A stretch of 31,080 bases of DNA from DATDCV01 sp036524155 (lineage in GTDB: Bacteria; Verrucomicrobiota; Verrucomicrobiia; Limisphaerales; UBA8199). Shown here piece after piece: positions 10,948 through 19,312 of this stretch. Each line of letters begins with the position of its first letter. Position 1 is the first letter of the stretch. The notes under the pieces were generated by a model that was given only the letters and a program-made list of their open reading frames with translations, had not been told where the DNA came from and made no database searches. The stretch lies in the NCBI GenBank assembly GCA_036524155.1, contig DATDCV010000668.1, positions 1-31,080 of the forward strand, in the 5' to 3' direction. Both the position numbers and the translations under genes were made by a program.

Positions 10948-13900
10948 TTAGGGCTGGCGACGCTCGCCGTCAATGCGAGGCGCGCCCGGTTTGCGGAGGG
11001 GAACGACCAGTTTCACGCGGGTCCCGCCCTCGGCCCGCGGGGTCAGCTCGAATTGACCGCCGACCTCTTCCATGCGCTTGCGCATGTTGTTCAGGCCGTT
11101 CCTGCGTTTCCTTGTGTCCGCCGGCCCAAGACCGCGCCCGTTGTCCTCAATTTCCAGAGTGAACCCGTTCGGCACCAGGGCCAGGCGCAGCCAGGCCGAC
11201 GAAGCCGCCGAATGCTTGACGACGTTGTTGACGGCTTCCTTGGCGGCAAGGAACACGTTATGGCGGAGCTCCGGCGAGATAGGGACCCCTGGCAGCTCAG
11301 GCGGGACCTCGAGCCGGTATTTCAATCCCGCCATGGCCAGGTAATCCTGGGCGTACTTGCAGACATAGTTGACCAAGCCGTCGAGCGTGTCGTTAGAGGG
11401 ATTAACCGTCCAAACGATTTCATCCAGGGCGTGGGTGGTCTCGCGCGCCGTCTGGGAGATTTGCCGGGCGTGAGATTCGACCTCTTTTGGCTGGTCTTTG
11501 TCGGCCTCGGCCATTTCGCCGAGCAAAGCAACCTGGGTGAGGTTTGCGCCCAATTGATCGTGCAAATCGCGGGCAATGCGGGCGCGTTCTCTTTCGATCG
11601 CCTCCTGCTGGCGCAGGGCTGCCAACTGGCGTTGAAGCCGCTGGGTGGAGACGTAAGAGACCGTGCCGATGATCAACCCGAGCAGCGCCACGGTGGCGCC
11701 GGTCAGAAACCACCACGTCTGCCAGAAAGGCGGCAGCACGATCACTTCCAGGGAGGCGGGCGTTTCGTTCCACAGCCCGTCCTCATTGCAGGCCTTGACC
11801 TGGAAACGATAATGCCCGTGGGGCAGCCGGCTGTAGTGGGCATAACGCCTTTGCGCTTCCGCCTGGGTCCAATCCCGCTCATGGCCATCGAGCCGGTACT
11901 TGAACTGGCCGCTGTCCGGCACAGAAAAATTGAGGCTGGCGAAAAAGATGTCGAGGCTTTCTTTGCCGGCTGGAATGGTGATGGAGCTGGGAGCGGGTGC
12001 GCGCAAAACGTCCGCGCTCTTGAGTTCGCCGTCAACGCGGACGGCCTCAATAATGACCGGCGGAGGGTTGGTGTTGGGTTGCAGCTCTGAGGGCTGGACC
12101 ATCACCAGGCCTTTGATCGTGGGGAACCACAGCCTCCCATCGGGGGTGCGGCAGGCCGCGGGCTGCGACCCGGCGCTGCACTCACCGGTGGGCAGGCCGT
12201 CAGGTTTGCCGAACACACGGCACGGAATTGTGTTGCTGTGGCTGAGCGCAGACTCGTTGAGGGCGCGTTTGGGAACGCGCATCAAACCGGCGATGGAACC
12301 GATCCAGAGGTAGCCCCGGTCATCCTCCAGCAAGTAGCCGATGCGGTTGCTCGCCAGCCCGTCGCGGGTCGTGAAACGTGCCCATTGGCCATGGTCGTAA
12401 CGTGCCAGACCGCTGGCGGTGCCGATCCAAAGGACATCTTCCTTATCGACGTAAAGCGAGGAAACATCATCGCCCGGCAAACCATCAGCGGCCTGTTTCC
12501 GAAACACGGTGAATTTCCCGTCGCGCAGGCGGTTGAGCCCACCACGGTCAGTTCCGACCCATAAGTTGCCGCCCCGGTCGCTCGCGATGGCGCGCACGGA
12601 GTCCGAGGAAAGGCCGTCGCGGGTGGTGTAGGCCTTCCAGGCGCCGGCGGACCAGTTGAGGAGCCCCCCCTGAGTGCCGATCCAGATTGAGCCTGTCGCA
12701 TCCTGGTAAATCGCCGAGGGGTCACGGTTGAGAGCCGGGGGACCGAACACGGGGACCGCCCGGCCGTCCTGGATTTTGTAAAAACACAACCGGGTCGGCA
12801 GCTCGCTGGATCCACCCACCCACAATTGGCGGTCAGCATCCTGGAAAACAGTTTGGACATAGAACCGGTCAAGCCCCGGAGGCGAAGGTATGGAAGCGGG
12901 CCAAATATTCGTGACCTGCTGCAGCTCACGCCCATTCCAGTAATCGACGCGCTCACTGTGATAGCCGATCCAGACTCCGGCCCGGCTGTCCGGACAAACC
13001 GACTGGATGGTAGTTCCCTGCGTGCCGGCCAGGACATCAAATTTCTGCCGCTTCACGCGATACAGCCCGTCGCGGTTGGTGCCGACCCACAAATCGCCCT
13101 CGCGGTCGACGGCCAGGCACCAGATCATTTCATAAGCTACCTCCGGCACGCGGCTCACGTTGCCTTGGGCATCAAACCAATAAACACCTTCGCCGTAGGT
13201 ACCCACAACCAGGTTGCCGTCCAGATCTTCGCAGGCCGCCAGAATGGGCACGTCCGCGTTCCAGGGGTAGGCTCCAAGATCCTTCTCCCGTTGCTCCCTT
13301 TGCCATTTCCCGATGCGGCCATTGGCCAGGCACCAGTACCCTCCATGCCGGCTGGACACCAGAAAGTCCACTTTGCCACCCACTTCGGCCTCGTAAGTCA
13401 GCGACAGCGAGTGGGCGAGGTTCGAGACGGAACCGCCAAGTAACGCGCCCTGGAGCTGGGCGATCCAAATCAGCCCGGAATTGTCCGCCATTACCGCGCG
13501 ACAGTTCCGGAGCACCAGGCGGCTCTTGCCGTCGGCATGGAAGTAAAGCTGGCCCTTGGACATGCAGAACCAGATGTTGCCGACGGCGTCTTCACAGATG
13601 CTGGTCAGCGGTCCTTCCCTCGCGAATTCACCGAGGCTTACTGGCGTAATCCTGCCCTTCGGATCCGCCTGCATGACCCCCGCATTATCTGTTGCGATCC
13701 AGAGGTTGCGCCGGCTGTCCTCGAACAGCCTCACGATTTTGCTGCCACTGAGCTCTGGAGCCTGATTCTCGTCGAAGGTCCTGAAACGGACCCCGTCGAA
13801 ACGCGCCAACCCGTTTCCGGTCCCGAGCCACAGGTAACCGTCGCGGGTCTGGGTCATCGAGAGCACGACGTTCTGCGGCATCCCATCATCGGTCGTCCAC

Positions 13901-14016
13901 TCCTTAACCAGGAAACGCCCGTTCGGAGCCGCCGACAGCCCCAGGGAACACGCGCCGAAATACAGCAGGAACGCCGCCGCTTTCAAAAGAAGCCAATTGC
14001 ACGATCTACAGCGCAC
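10948..14016 (-). CDS. Two-component sensor histidine kinase with periplasmic beta-propeller
   Basis: The protein has 1022 residues from a GTG start; no earlier ATG is in frame before the conserved domain. After a signal peptide (about 8-29) come repeated two-component propeller motifs of the type DGYLWLGTGNGLARFDG, spread over about residues 38-640. A Y_Y_Y-type Ig-like domain (to about 760) and one transmembrane helix (about 769-789) follow. The cytoplasmic part is a HisKA_3 dimerisation domain with phosphoacceptor His819 in RDLHDQLG, then an HATPase domain (N-box near 919, DNGRGLG near 959). The propeller sensors best known in Bacteroidetes bind oligosaccharides; whether that applies here is not known. 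It lies 51 bp downstream of the oxidoreductase gene. Confidence 0.95.
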   Translation of the reverse strand: MRCRSCNWLLLKAAAFLLYFGACSLGLSAAPNGRFLVKEWTTDDGMPQNVVLSMTQTRDGYLWLGTGNGLARFDGVRFRTFDENQAPELSGSKIVRLFEDSRRNLWIATDNAGVMQADPKGRITPVSLGEFAREGPLTSICEDAVGNIWFCMSKGQLYFHADGKSRLVLRNCRAVMADNSGLIWIAQLQGALLGGSVSNLAHSLSLTYEAEVGGKVDFLVSSRHGGYWCLANGRIGKWQREQREKDLGAYPWNADVPILAACEDLDGNLVVGTYGEGVYWFDAQGNVSRVPEVAYEMIWCLAVDREGDLWVGTNRDGLYRVKRQKFDVLAGTQGTTIQSVCPDSRAGVWIGYHSERVDYWNGRELQQVTNIWPASIPSPPGLDRFYVQTVFQDADRQLWVGGSSELPTRLCFYKIQDGRAVPVFGPPALNRDPSAIYQDATGSIWIGTQGGLLNWSAGAWKAYTTRDGLSSDSVRAIASDRGGNLWVGTDRGGLNRLRDGKFTVFRKQAADGLPGDDVSSLYVDKEDVLWIGTASGLARYDHGQWARFTTRDGLASNRIGYLLEDDRGYLWIGSIAGLMRVPKRALNESALSHSNTIPCRVFGKPDGLPTGECSAGSQPAACRTPDGRLWFPTIKGLVMVQPSELQPNTNPPPVIIEAVRVDGELKSADVLRAPAPSSITIPAGKESLDIFFASLNFSVPDSGQFKYRLDGHERDWTQAEAQRRYAHYSRLPHGHYRFQVKACNEDGLWNETPASLEVIVLPPFWQTWWFLTGATVALLGLIIGTVSYVSTQRLQRQLAALRQQEAIERERARIARDLHDQLGANLTQVALLGEMAEADKDQPKEVESHARQISQTARETTHALDEIVWTVNPSNDTLDGLVNYVCKYAQDYLAMAGLKYRLEVPPELPGVPISPELRHNVFLAAKEAVNNVVKHSAASSAWLRLALVPNGFTLEIEDNGRGLGPADTRKRRNGLNNMRKRMEEVGGQFELTPRAEGGTRVKLVVPLRKPGAPRIDGERRQP

Positions 14017-14067
14017 AGAGTGAGAACCAGTCTAAAGGCTGAGCGCGGGAGGCTAAAGGCTAAACCG

Positions 14068-15258
14068 TCAGCTCATCCCGTATTCTCTCGCCGGCCCCGG
14101 GCCGAGTTCGCGGGCGGCCAGCTCCCGCAGGTCCACGACCGCGCCCGCGGTGACACCGCCGCGGAGGACTTTGCCTTGTTCCAGGCTCGTTTCGGCTCCC
14201 TCCAACACAAGGGTGGTGTAAAAGTCCAGGGTCAGGGCATCGAGCGCTGATGTCAGGCGGTCCGGCGAAAGCTCCCCGTTGCGCAGCATGAGGATTTGCT
14301 GATAGAGCCGGCCGGGGCTGGTGATGCCGTAGCCGGTCACCTTCCCGTCGGGTTCAAAATTGCGGAACAGCGGGTTGACCTCAAGGACGCCCTCGGAGTG
14401 GATCTCGCGCAGGCCGGGCGTATCCAAGCCCAGGTCGATCAGACCCTCAGAGCAGATAAGCCGGCCCGATTGCACGGTCGTGGACCACGCGCTGTCCGGC
14501 AGAGCCCACCCGGTGAGGAAATGCGCCAGCGCGCCGCTGGCGAACCGAACCTCGGTGTCAACGAGATCATAGCCGGCGACGGGGGTAGGCTGCAACGAGG
14601 GCAGCTTGTGGGCGTAGCCAGTCGCCCGCGCTTCGACGGGTTTCTCGCGGGTGATGTGCATCAGCGCATCTGCCATGTGGACGGTTAGAAAAGACACAGG
14701 CGTGTTTTGCTCGGCAAAATCAGGCGAGGCGAAGTACCGCGGCTGGCGGTTCGGGTCCGCCACCAGCAACTTGTCGAGCATGTAAAACACGGCCGCCTGG
14801 AACTTGCCGTACCGCCCGCTCTGGAACCGCGCTGCGGCCTCTTTGATGCGGGGATCCTCGCGCTTGTGGAAATCGATGCCGAGAAACCGGCCGCTCTTCT
14901 TCGCCGTCTGGATCATGGCATGGGCATCCTTGACAGTGGCCGCGGCCGGTTTGGGCACAACGACGTCGAGTCCGGCATTCAGCGCGGCTACTGTTGGCTC
15001 GCAATGCAAGTGATCGGGCGTGTTGACCTGGACGGCGTCCAAAGGCACCTGGCTGAGCATGTCGTGATACCTGGCGAAGCGGTGCACGGGCGGCACCCCC
15101 GCCAGGCCACCCAGCCAATTCCGTGATTCCTCGTTGGGGTCGGCCACGGCCGTGACTTTCAGCAGATCGGAATATTCGCTGTGGAAATACAAATGCTGAT
15201 AAATCTCGCGGACGACCGAGCCCGCGCCAATTACCCCTACACGAAGTTTAGTTTTCAT
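14068..15258 (-). CDS. Gfo/Idh/MocA-family NAD(P)-dependent oxidoreductase
   Basis: This 396-residue protein begins MKTKLRVGVIGAGSVV, a Rossmann fold dinucleotide-binding start typical of the family, and continues with VNTPDHLH. The usual EKP catalytic motif appears as PKPAAA (VVVPKPAAAT), and HMADALMHI resembles the C-terminal-domain histidine motif. The substrate cannot be told; relatives act on sugars, inositols and sugar acids. The reading frame stays open to 15462, but that extension lies inside the peptidase gene; the ATG at 15258 fits the family and overlaps the upstream stop as ATGA, implying translational coupling. Confidence 0.9.
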   Translation of the reverse strand: MKTKLRVGVIGAGSVVREIYQHLYFHSEYSDLLKVTAVADPNEESRNWLGGLAGVPPVHRFARYHDMLSQVPLDAVQVNTPDHLHCEPTVAALNAGLDVVVPKPAAATVKDAHAMIQTAKKSGRFLGIDFHKREDPRIKEAAARFQSGRYGKFQAAVFYMLDKLLVADPNRQPRYFASPDFAEQNTPVSFLTVHMADALMHITREKPVEARATGYAHKLPSLQPTPVAGYDLVDTEVRFASGALAHFLTGWALPDSAWSTTVQSGRLICSEGLIDLGLDTPGLREIHSEGVLEVNPLFRNFEPDGKVTGYGITSPGRLYQQILMLRNGELSPDRLTSALDALTLDFYTTLVLEGAETSLEQGKVLRGGVTAGAVVDLRELAARELGPGPAREYGMS

Positions 15259-17072
15259 AATGTTCCTGTTTGCCTCAGGATGAACAGTACCAGGAACTCG
15301 GCCGCCGATCGGACCTCGTCCAAGCCGATTTGCTCGTGGTCCGAGTGGGCAAAAGCGAGTTGGCCGGGGCCGAACGTCAACACCGGCATGGCCGGATATT
15401 CGGAAGCGAATAGCCGCGCATCGCAGGAGACGGTCCAGCCGAGAACAGGCTCTTCCTTCCAAAAACCGCAGGCCCTGGCGGTAGCGATTGCGTTTTGCAT
15501 CGACGGCGAAGCCGGGTCGCCGTCATAGGCAACATTGTGCAATTTCTCGTAGGTGATGGTCACAACCTCGCCACCCCTTTCCTCGCGGCCGACGGTGCCA
15601 AGATAATTCCGCGCTCCGCGCTCCGCGGCGTGACGCATCCGCGCCATCACCTCGTCGAGAGAGTGCGTGGGAACAAATCCCTGTCCGCCTTCGAGGACCA
15701 GCTCAGCAGGAGCAACCGGCGGGCGGTTAGCTTCCGGGGGTTGCGGTGGATTGGAGGTAGCGCGCCGGGGCGGTTGCGGTCTCGCTGCGGACTGAAGTCC
15801 GCGCGCCGGGGAAGCGAGCTCGATCTGCACCGGGCCGGCAGCGAGGGATTCGAGCCGCAGCTTCGAGTAGACGAGGCTGCGAACCAGGTGTGCCATCTTG
15901 GTAATCGCGCCGTCGCGTTCGCGGATCGAGCCCATGTGGCCGGAAGCTCCATACACGGTCACCTCAAATCCAATACCCGATCGGTGCAAGGCGTAATGCT
16001 GCGCCACCATCGGTTTGCCGGTCGCCGGATCCGTGACTTTAGCCTTGTCGCCGTATAGCCCGACATAGGTCGCCAGCCCGGATTCCAGGCAATCACGCAC
16101 CAGCGCCTCGACCGAGCCGCCCGGCTCCCGCCCGACCACAATCCGGAAGCTCACTTCGCCGCAAATCCGGCTGGGATGCTCTCCGTAAGGACCGATGATG
16201 CCGTGGCAGGTCTGGACTGGGCGTTGCGGAAAAAGCGGATGGCTGCTTTCGGCGCGGAGCGCGCTGCCTTCTTTTTCGAGTTCTTCAATCACGAACGCAG
16301 CAAGTTCGAGGGCCGATGCGCCCGCCGGAGCCTCCAGGCGCGCCTGGTACCACACGGCACCGCGGTTGGCCGGATGGACTTTGAGCCCCGTGCATTCGCA
16401 AACCAGCAGGCTCTCGTAGAGCTGCTTCAATTCACGATCGACCGCCAGTGAGAGCGAGCCGTTCCCGCCGGTTTCCTCCTCGACGACGAACATCGCCACG
16501 ACGTTCCGGTTCAATTTCAGTTGCCTTTCGGCGAGGATTTCAGCCAGCACCTTGAGCGCCGCCACGACCCCGACTACCGGGCCTTTGTCGTCGCATGCGC
16601 CACGCCCCGTCACTGAACGGCCGCTTGTGCGCGGAGGGAAGTAGGGCGCAACGACATCGACGTGGGCGTTCAGCGCCACCGACAAACCCGGCCGGCTTCC
16701 CGAGCCAGGCAGCACGTAAACCAGGCCCGTCCGTCCCTCATAGGCTTCCTCAGCAGTCAGCCCGGCGGGGCGCTCGGCCGTTTTGGTAAAGTGCAACTGT
16801 GAGAAATGCGGATGGTTTTTGATCGCCGGGTTAATCGGGCGCGGTTGGAGGCATCCTCCTCCAGCCAACGGCCCGAGTTCGCGTTCGACGATCTTGAAGC
16901 AACTCCCTTCCGCGAGTCGCATCCGCTCGATTGTCGGGCTGGGGGTGGTGTCGATCCGGCAGAGCTCAACCAGCAATCGCTCGAGATATTTCTCGAAACC
17001 AGGCGCCCTGGTGCGGGCGCGGATGCGGCGCAGAATAGCGGCTTCACCAGTCCGAGCCGCAAGTGTCGTCAT
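15255..17072 (-). CDS. M20-family metallopeptidase/deacylase (ArgE/DapE-like)
   Basis: This is a 605-residue two-zinc hydrolase. Visible ligands are His137-x-Asp139 (ALNAHVDVV), the bridging Asp161 in GRGACDDKG, the Glu catalytic/ligand cluster EEETGG (198-203), and a C-terminal HSDHEQIGLDEV. A dimerisation domain lies between. The protein is longer than many M20 enzymes; part of the excess is a Pro/Arg/Ala-rich segment at about 420-455, which contains a translated copy of the genome's palindromic repeat (residues about 422-430). The ATG at 17072 is chosen over an upstream in-frame TTG at 17108. The gene is translationally coupled to the oxidoreductase. The substrate is unknown. Confidence 0.85.
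   Translation of the reverse strand: MTTLAARTGEAAILRRIRARTRAPGFEKYLERLLVELCRIDTTPSPTIERMRLAEGSCFKIVERELGPLAGGGCLQPRPINPAIKNHPHFSQLHFTKTAERPAGLTAEEAYEGRTGLVYVLPGSGSRPGLSVALNAHVDVVAPYFPPRTSGRSVTGRGACDDKGPVVGVVAALKVLAEILAERQLKLNRNVVAMFVVEEETGGNGSLSLAVDRELKQLYESLLVCECTGLKVHPANRGAVWYQARLEAPAGASALELAAFVIEELEKEGSALRAESSHPLFPQRPVQTCHGIIGPYGEHPSRICGEVSFRIVVGREPGGSVEALVRDCLESGLATYVGLYGDKAKVTDPATGKPMVAQHYALHRSGIGFEVTVYGASGHMGSIRERDGAITKMAHLVRSLVYSKLRLESLAAGPVQIELASPARGLQSAARPQPPRRATSNPPQPPEANRPPVAPAELVLEGGQGFVPTHSLDEVMARMRHAAERGARNYLGTVGREERGGEVVTITYEKLHNVAYDGDPASPSMQNAIATARACGFWKEEPVLGWTVSCDARLFASEYPAMPVLTFGPGQLAFAHSDHEQIGLDEVRSAAEFLVLFILRQTGTL
15784..15808 (-). repeat. Palindromic repeat singlet inside the M20 gene
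   Basis: A copy of the GCGGACT-N2-AGTCCGC palindrome with its flanks (CGGCGC before, AGC after, on the minus strand) lies in frame in the peptidase gene. It is base-for-base the same as the arms at 19206-19230 and 19286-19310. It encodes the peptide PARGLQSAA without a stop. Confidence 0.85.
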
Positions 17073-17132
17073 GCCGCCGAGCCTAGCGGGACAGCGGGGC
17101 GGCGGCAAGTGCCGGCGCGATGCAAACCGGGC

Positions 17133-17159
17133 TTGACAACTTCGGCAGGAGGGTAACAG
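17133..17159 (+). promoter_or_regulatory. Possible sigma-70-type promoter of the Tyr/Gly-rich gene
   Basis: TTGACA (17133-17138) is a perfect -35 box. The best -10-like hexamer, TAACAG (17154-17159), follows after a short 15-base spacer, so the -10 is weak. It lies in the divergent gap between the M20 gene and the plus-strand gene. Confidence 0.3.
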
Positions 17160-17192
17160 TACTCATAGGCGTCATAATTTCGCCCACCCGTT

Positions 17193-18317
17193 ATGAGAAC
17201 TTCGCTCATCCAAGGGTCCATGAGGGCCCATAGTCCTGGAGCGTTGCTGTCCGTCGCGCTTTTGCTCTCTCCGACTCTTTTCGCCGGTGATGTCGTCGCG
17301 CCGATGGGCCAGGCGACACAGCCCGCCCCGGTGGCGATCACCCAAACACCACCGGCGTACTCGCCGGGAGTGGCCGACGTGGTGAAGATGCTCGACGCGA
17401 AAGTGGACGCCGAGGTGGTGAAGACCTACATCAAGGCGTCGGGAATCGCCTATAACCCCAGTGCGGAAGAGATCGTGGCGCTGAAGAAGCACGGGGTTCC
17501 AGACGACGTCCAGACGGCTCTGATTCAGCGCGGGGCGGAAATTCGCAGCCAGCCGGTTGCGACAGCGCCGGCTTCCAGTGCGCAGGCTCCAGTTCCGTAT
17601 ACGACGACGGCGCCCGCGCCTTACGCCACGAGCCCGGTGCCCGACTACGCCTATGACTATGGCTACCCGGGAGCTTCCTACTGGGGCTATCCTTATTATT
17701 CCTCCTACTATTACCCGGTGGGTTATCCCTATTGGAGCAGTTGGTGGTGGTACGATTCCTGGTACCCGTGGGGGTTCTACTCACCTTTTTACTATGGCTG
17801 GTACGGCCACCACCACCCTTATTGGGGCTATGGACACAACGGACCCTATCGGCATCACACGGATGGCTTGCGGGGAACCTGGTCGTCGAGCGGCCAGAGA
17901 CCGCCCGGGCGCACCTCCACGCCGTATCAAGGCTCACGGGGAGGCTATGTTCGGTCGGCACCCTCAGCGGGACGTAGTCCGTCGATGCCTTTGTCCGCCA
18001 CCAGCGCGCGCGCCGCATCGTTCGGCAGCCGTCCGGCTTTCGCAGCTTCGCCCAGTTACCGTTCCAGCCCCTATGCCAGTTCGGGCGGCTACCGTGGCAG
18101 TGCCGGAACGGTTCGCAGCTCCGGCGGTTTCGGCGGCTTCAATGGCGGAGGTGCCGTTCGAAGTTCCGGTGGTTTCGGCGGCTCTCGCGGCGGCGGAACG
18201 ATCAGTTCTGGCGGGGGAGGCGGCTTCCGTGGCGGTGGAAGTATTGGCGGCACGGGTGGCGCTCGAGGCGGCGGGGGAGGGTTCGGCGGTCGATCGGGCG
18301 GGGGCGGACGCCGTTGA
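17193..18317 (+). CDS. Secreted Tyr/Gly/Ser-rich low-complexity protein
   Basis: This is a 374-residue protein I cannot assign to a named family. A signal peptide (hydrophobic core ALLSVALLLSPTLFAG) precedes a folded helical segment (about 58-112, with VVKMLDAKVDAEVVKTYI and ALKKHGVPDDVQ). Then comes an extraordinary aromatic stretch (about 150-225) dominated by Tyr, Trp, Pro and Gly, and a C-terminal 150 residues of Gly/Ser/Arg repeats such as SSGGFGG. Such composition suggests an exported, perhaps surface-attached or matrix protein; this is inference. A second ATG at 17220 has AAGGG just before it and may be the real start. Spurious open frames in other phases follow from the repeats. Confidence 0.8.
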   Translation: MRTSLIQGSMRAHSPGALLSVALLLSPTLFAGDVVAPMGQATQPAPVAITQTPPAYSPGVADVVKMLDAKVDAEVVKTYIKASGIAYNPSAEEIVALKKHGVPDDVQTALIQRGAEIRSQPVATAPASSAQAPVPYTTTAPAPYATSPVPDYAYDYGYPGASYWGYPYYSSYYYPVGYPYWSSWWWYDSWYPWGFYSPFYYGWYGHHHPYWGYGHNGPYRHHTDGLRGTWSSSGQRPPGRTSTPYQGSRGGYVRSAPSAGRSPSMPLSATSARAASFGSRPAFAASPSYRSSPYASSGGYRGSAGTVRSSGGFGGFNGGGAVRSSGGFGGSRGGGTISSGGGGGFRGGGSIGGTGGARGGGGGFGGRSGGGGRR

Positions 18318-18440
18318 ACCGCGCGCATTCCACAAACATTCCGAGCCCGGGCCGCATTCAGCCGGGTATTGTTAGCGGGACACACGGGTTGCTCCTTCTC
18401 AGCGTGAAACAATCACTTCGGGCTCGCTCTGTTGCCTTCC

Positions 18441-18478
18441 CAACTCTCCAATACTCCTTCATTCCACCAGTCCATTTT
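18441..18478. repeat. Degenerate CTCCA/ATTCCA tandem tract
   Basis: A pyrimidine-rich tract made of imperfect repeats of CTCCA, CTCCTT and ATTCCA lies just upstream of the DUF6483-like gene. It leaves no normal Shine-Dalgarno for that gene. Confidence 0.4.
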
Positions 18479-18492
18479 CCCCACCCTCTGCT

Positions 18493-19182
18493 ATGATCCG
18501 CCGTGACTATATCCTGCGGATGATCGCCGAGTTCATGGAGGTCCTGAGCCGCCTGCAGGGGCTCAAAAAAGGACAACTTTGGAGGGAAGCCACCGGGCTG
18601 ATCGACGGCGAGTTCCAGCGCCTCGTAGGAGCGGGGGCGGAGCAAGTCGAGCAGTTGAGCGAAACGGAGTTGCTGGCGCGGGTGATCCGCGGGGAACCGA
18701 CCCAGGTAGTGCGCGACAAGACGCTGATGCTGACGGCCTTGCTTAAAGAAGCCGGCGATTCGGCCGCGGCGCAGGGCCAGGCGGACAAAAGCCGGGCTTT
18801 CTATCTGAAAGGGTTGGACTTGTTGCTGGGTGTCCTCGCCGAAGCAGGCGTTTCCGACTGGCCGGGTTTCGCCCCGCAAGTGGCGATGTTCACCTCCGTG
18901 TTGGGGGACGCGGCATTGCCGTTGCCGACGCTCGCCGGATTAATGCGGCATTATGAGTGCGGCGGGGAATTCGCGAAAGCGGAGGACGCGCTCTTCGCGA
19001 TGCTCGAAGCGGAACCGCAGCCGGAAGGCCTGCTTGAATTTGGAACGGCCTTCTATGAGCGCCTCCGAGGGCAGGCAGACGCGGCCCTGGCGGCCGGAAA
19101 CCTGCCGCGCGCCGAGCTGGAAGCAGGGCTCGCGGAGTTGCGCCGAAGCCTGAAGGCCACTGAGTCGGAAAGAATCGCGTGA
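18493..19182 (+). CDS. Conserved helical protein, DUF6483-like
   Basis: This is a 229-residue, almost wholly alpha-helical soluble protein without signal peptide or membrane segments. Its start MIRRDYILRMIAEFMEVL resembles the N-terminus I associate with DUF6483 proteins; this assignment is from memory and uncertain. The middle and end (AFYLKGLDLLLGVLAEAG, FAKAEDALFAMLEAEP, AELEAGLAELRRSL) look like TPR-type helical hairpins. The function is unknown. The gene is convergent with the glycosidase-like gene and separated from it by a palindromic doublet. Confidence 0.75.
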   Translation: MIRRDYILRMIAEFMEVLSRLQGLKKGQLWREATGLIDGEFQRLVGAGAEQVEQLSETELLARVIRGEPTQVVRDKTLMLTALLKEAGDSAAAQGQADKSRAFYLKGLDLLLGVLAEAGVSDWPGFAPQVAMFTSVLGDAALPLPTLAGLMRHYECGGEFAKAEDALFAMLEAEPQPEGLLEFGTAFYERLRGQADAALAAGNLPRAELEAGLAELRRSLKATESERIA

Positions 19183-19204
19183 ACCGCCTCTAACATCTCG
19201 GCGA

Positions 19205-19311
19205 CCGGCGCGCGGACTTCAGTCCGCAGCGATCCCCGACCGACCATCGCTCATTGAATTCGGATACCCCCGGCTGACGAAAGTTGCTGCGGACTGAAGT
19301 CCGCGCGCCGG
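19205..19311. repeat. REPIN-like inverted palindromic doublet, copy A
   Basis: Two perfect 26-bp inverted arms (19205-19230 and 19286-19311) flank a 55-bp centre. Each arm itself holds the palindrome GCGGACT-N2-AGTCCGC. The whole can fold into a long cruciform or two small hairpins. It fills the gap between convergent genes and ends one base before the stop codon of the minus-strand gene, so it may also terminate both transcripts. Confidence 0.9.
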
Positions 19312-19312
19312 A

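Noticed and set aside
10546..12090. A 514-codon plus-strand open frame
   Set aside because: It is antisense to the response regulator and the histidine kinase HATPase region, with no recognisable domain or ribosome site.
14017..14067. Direct repeat of CTAAAGGCT near the oxidoreductase stop
   Set aside because: It is only two short copies in a 51-bp gap, too little to call a regulatory site.
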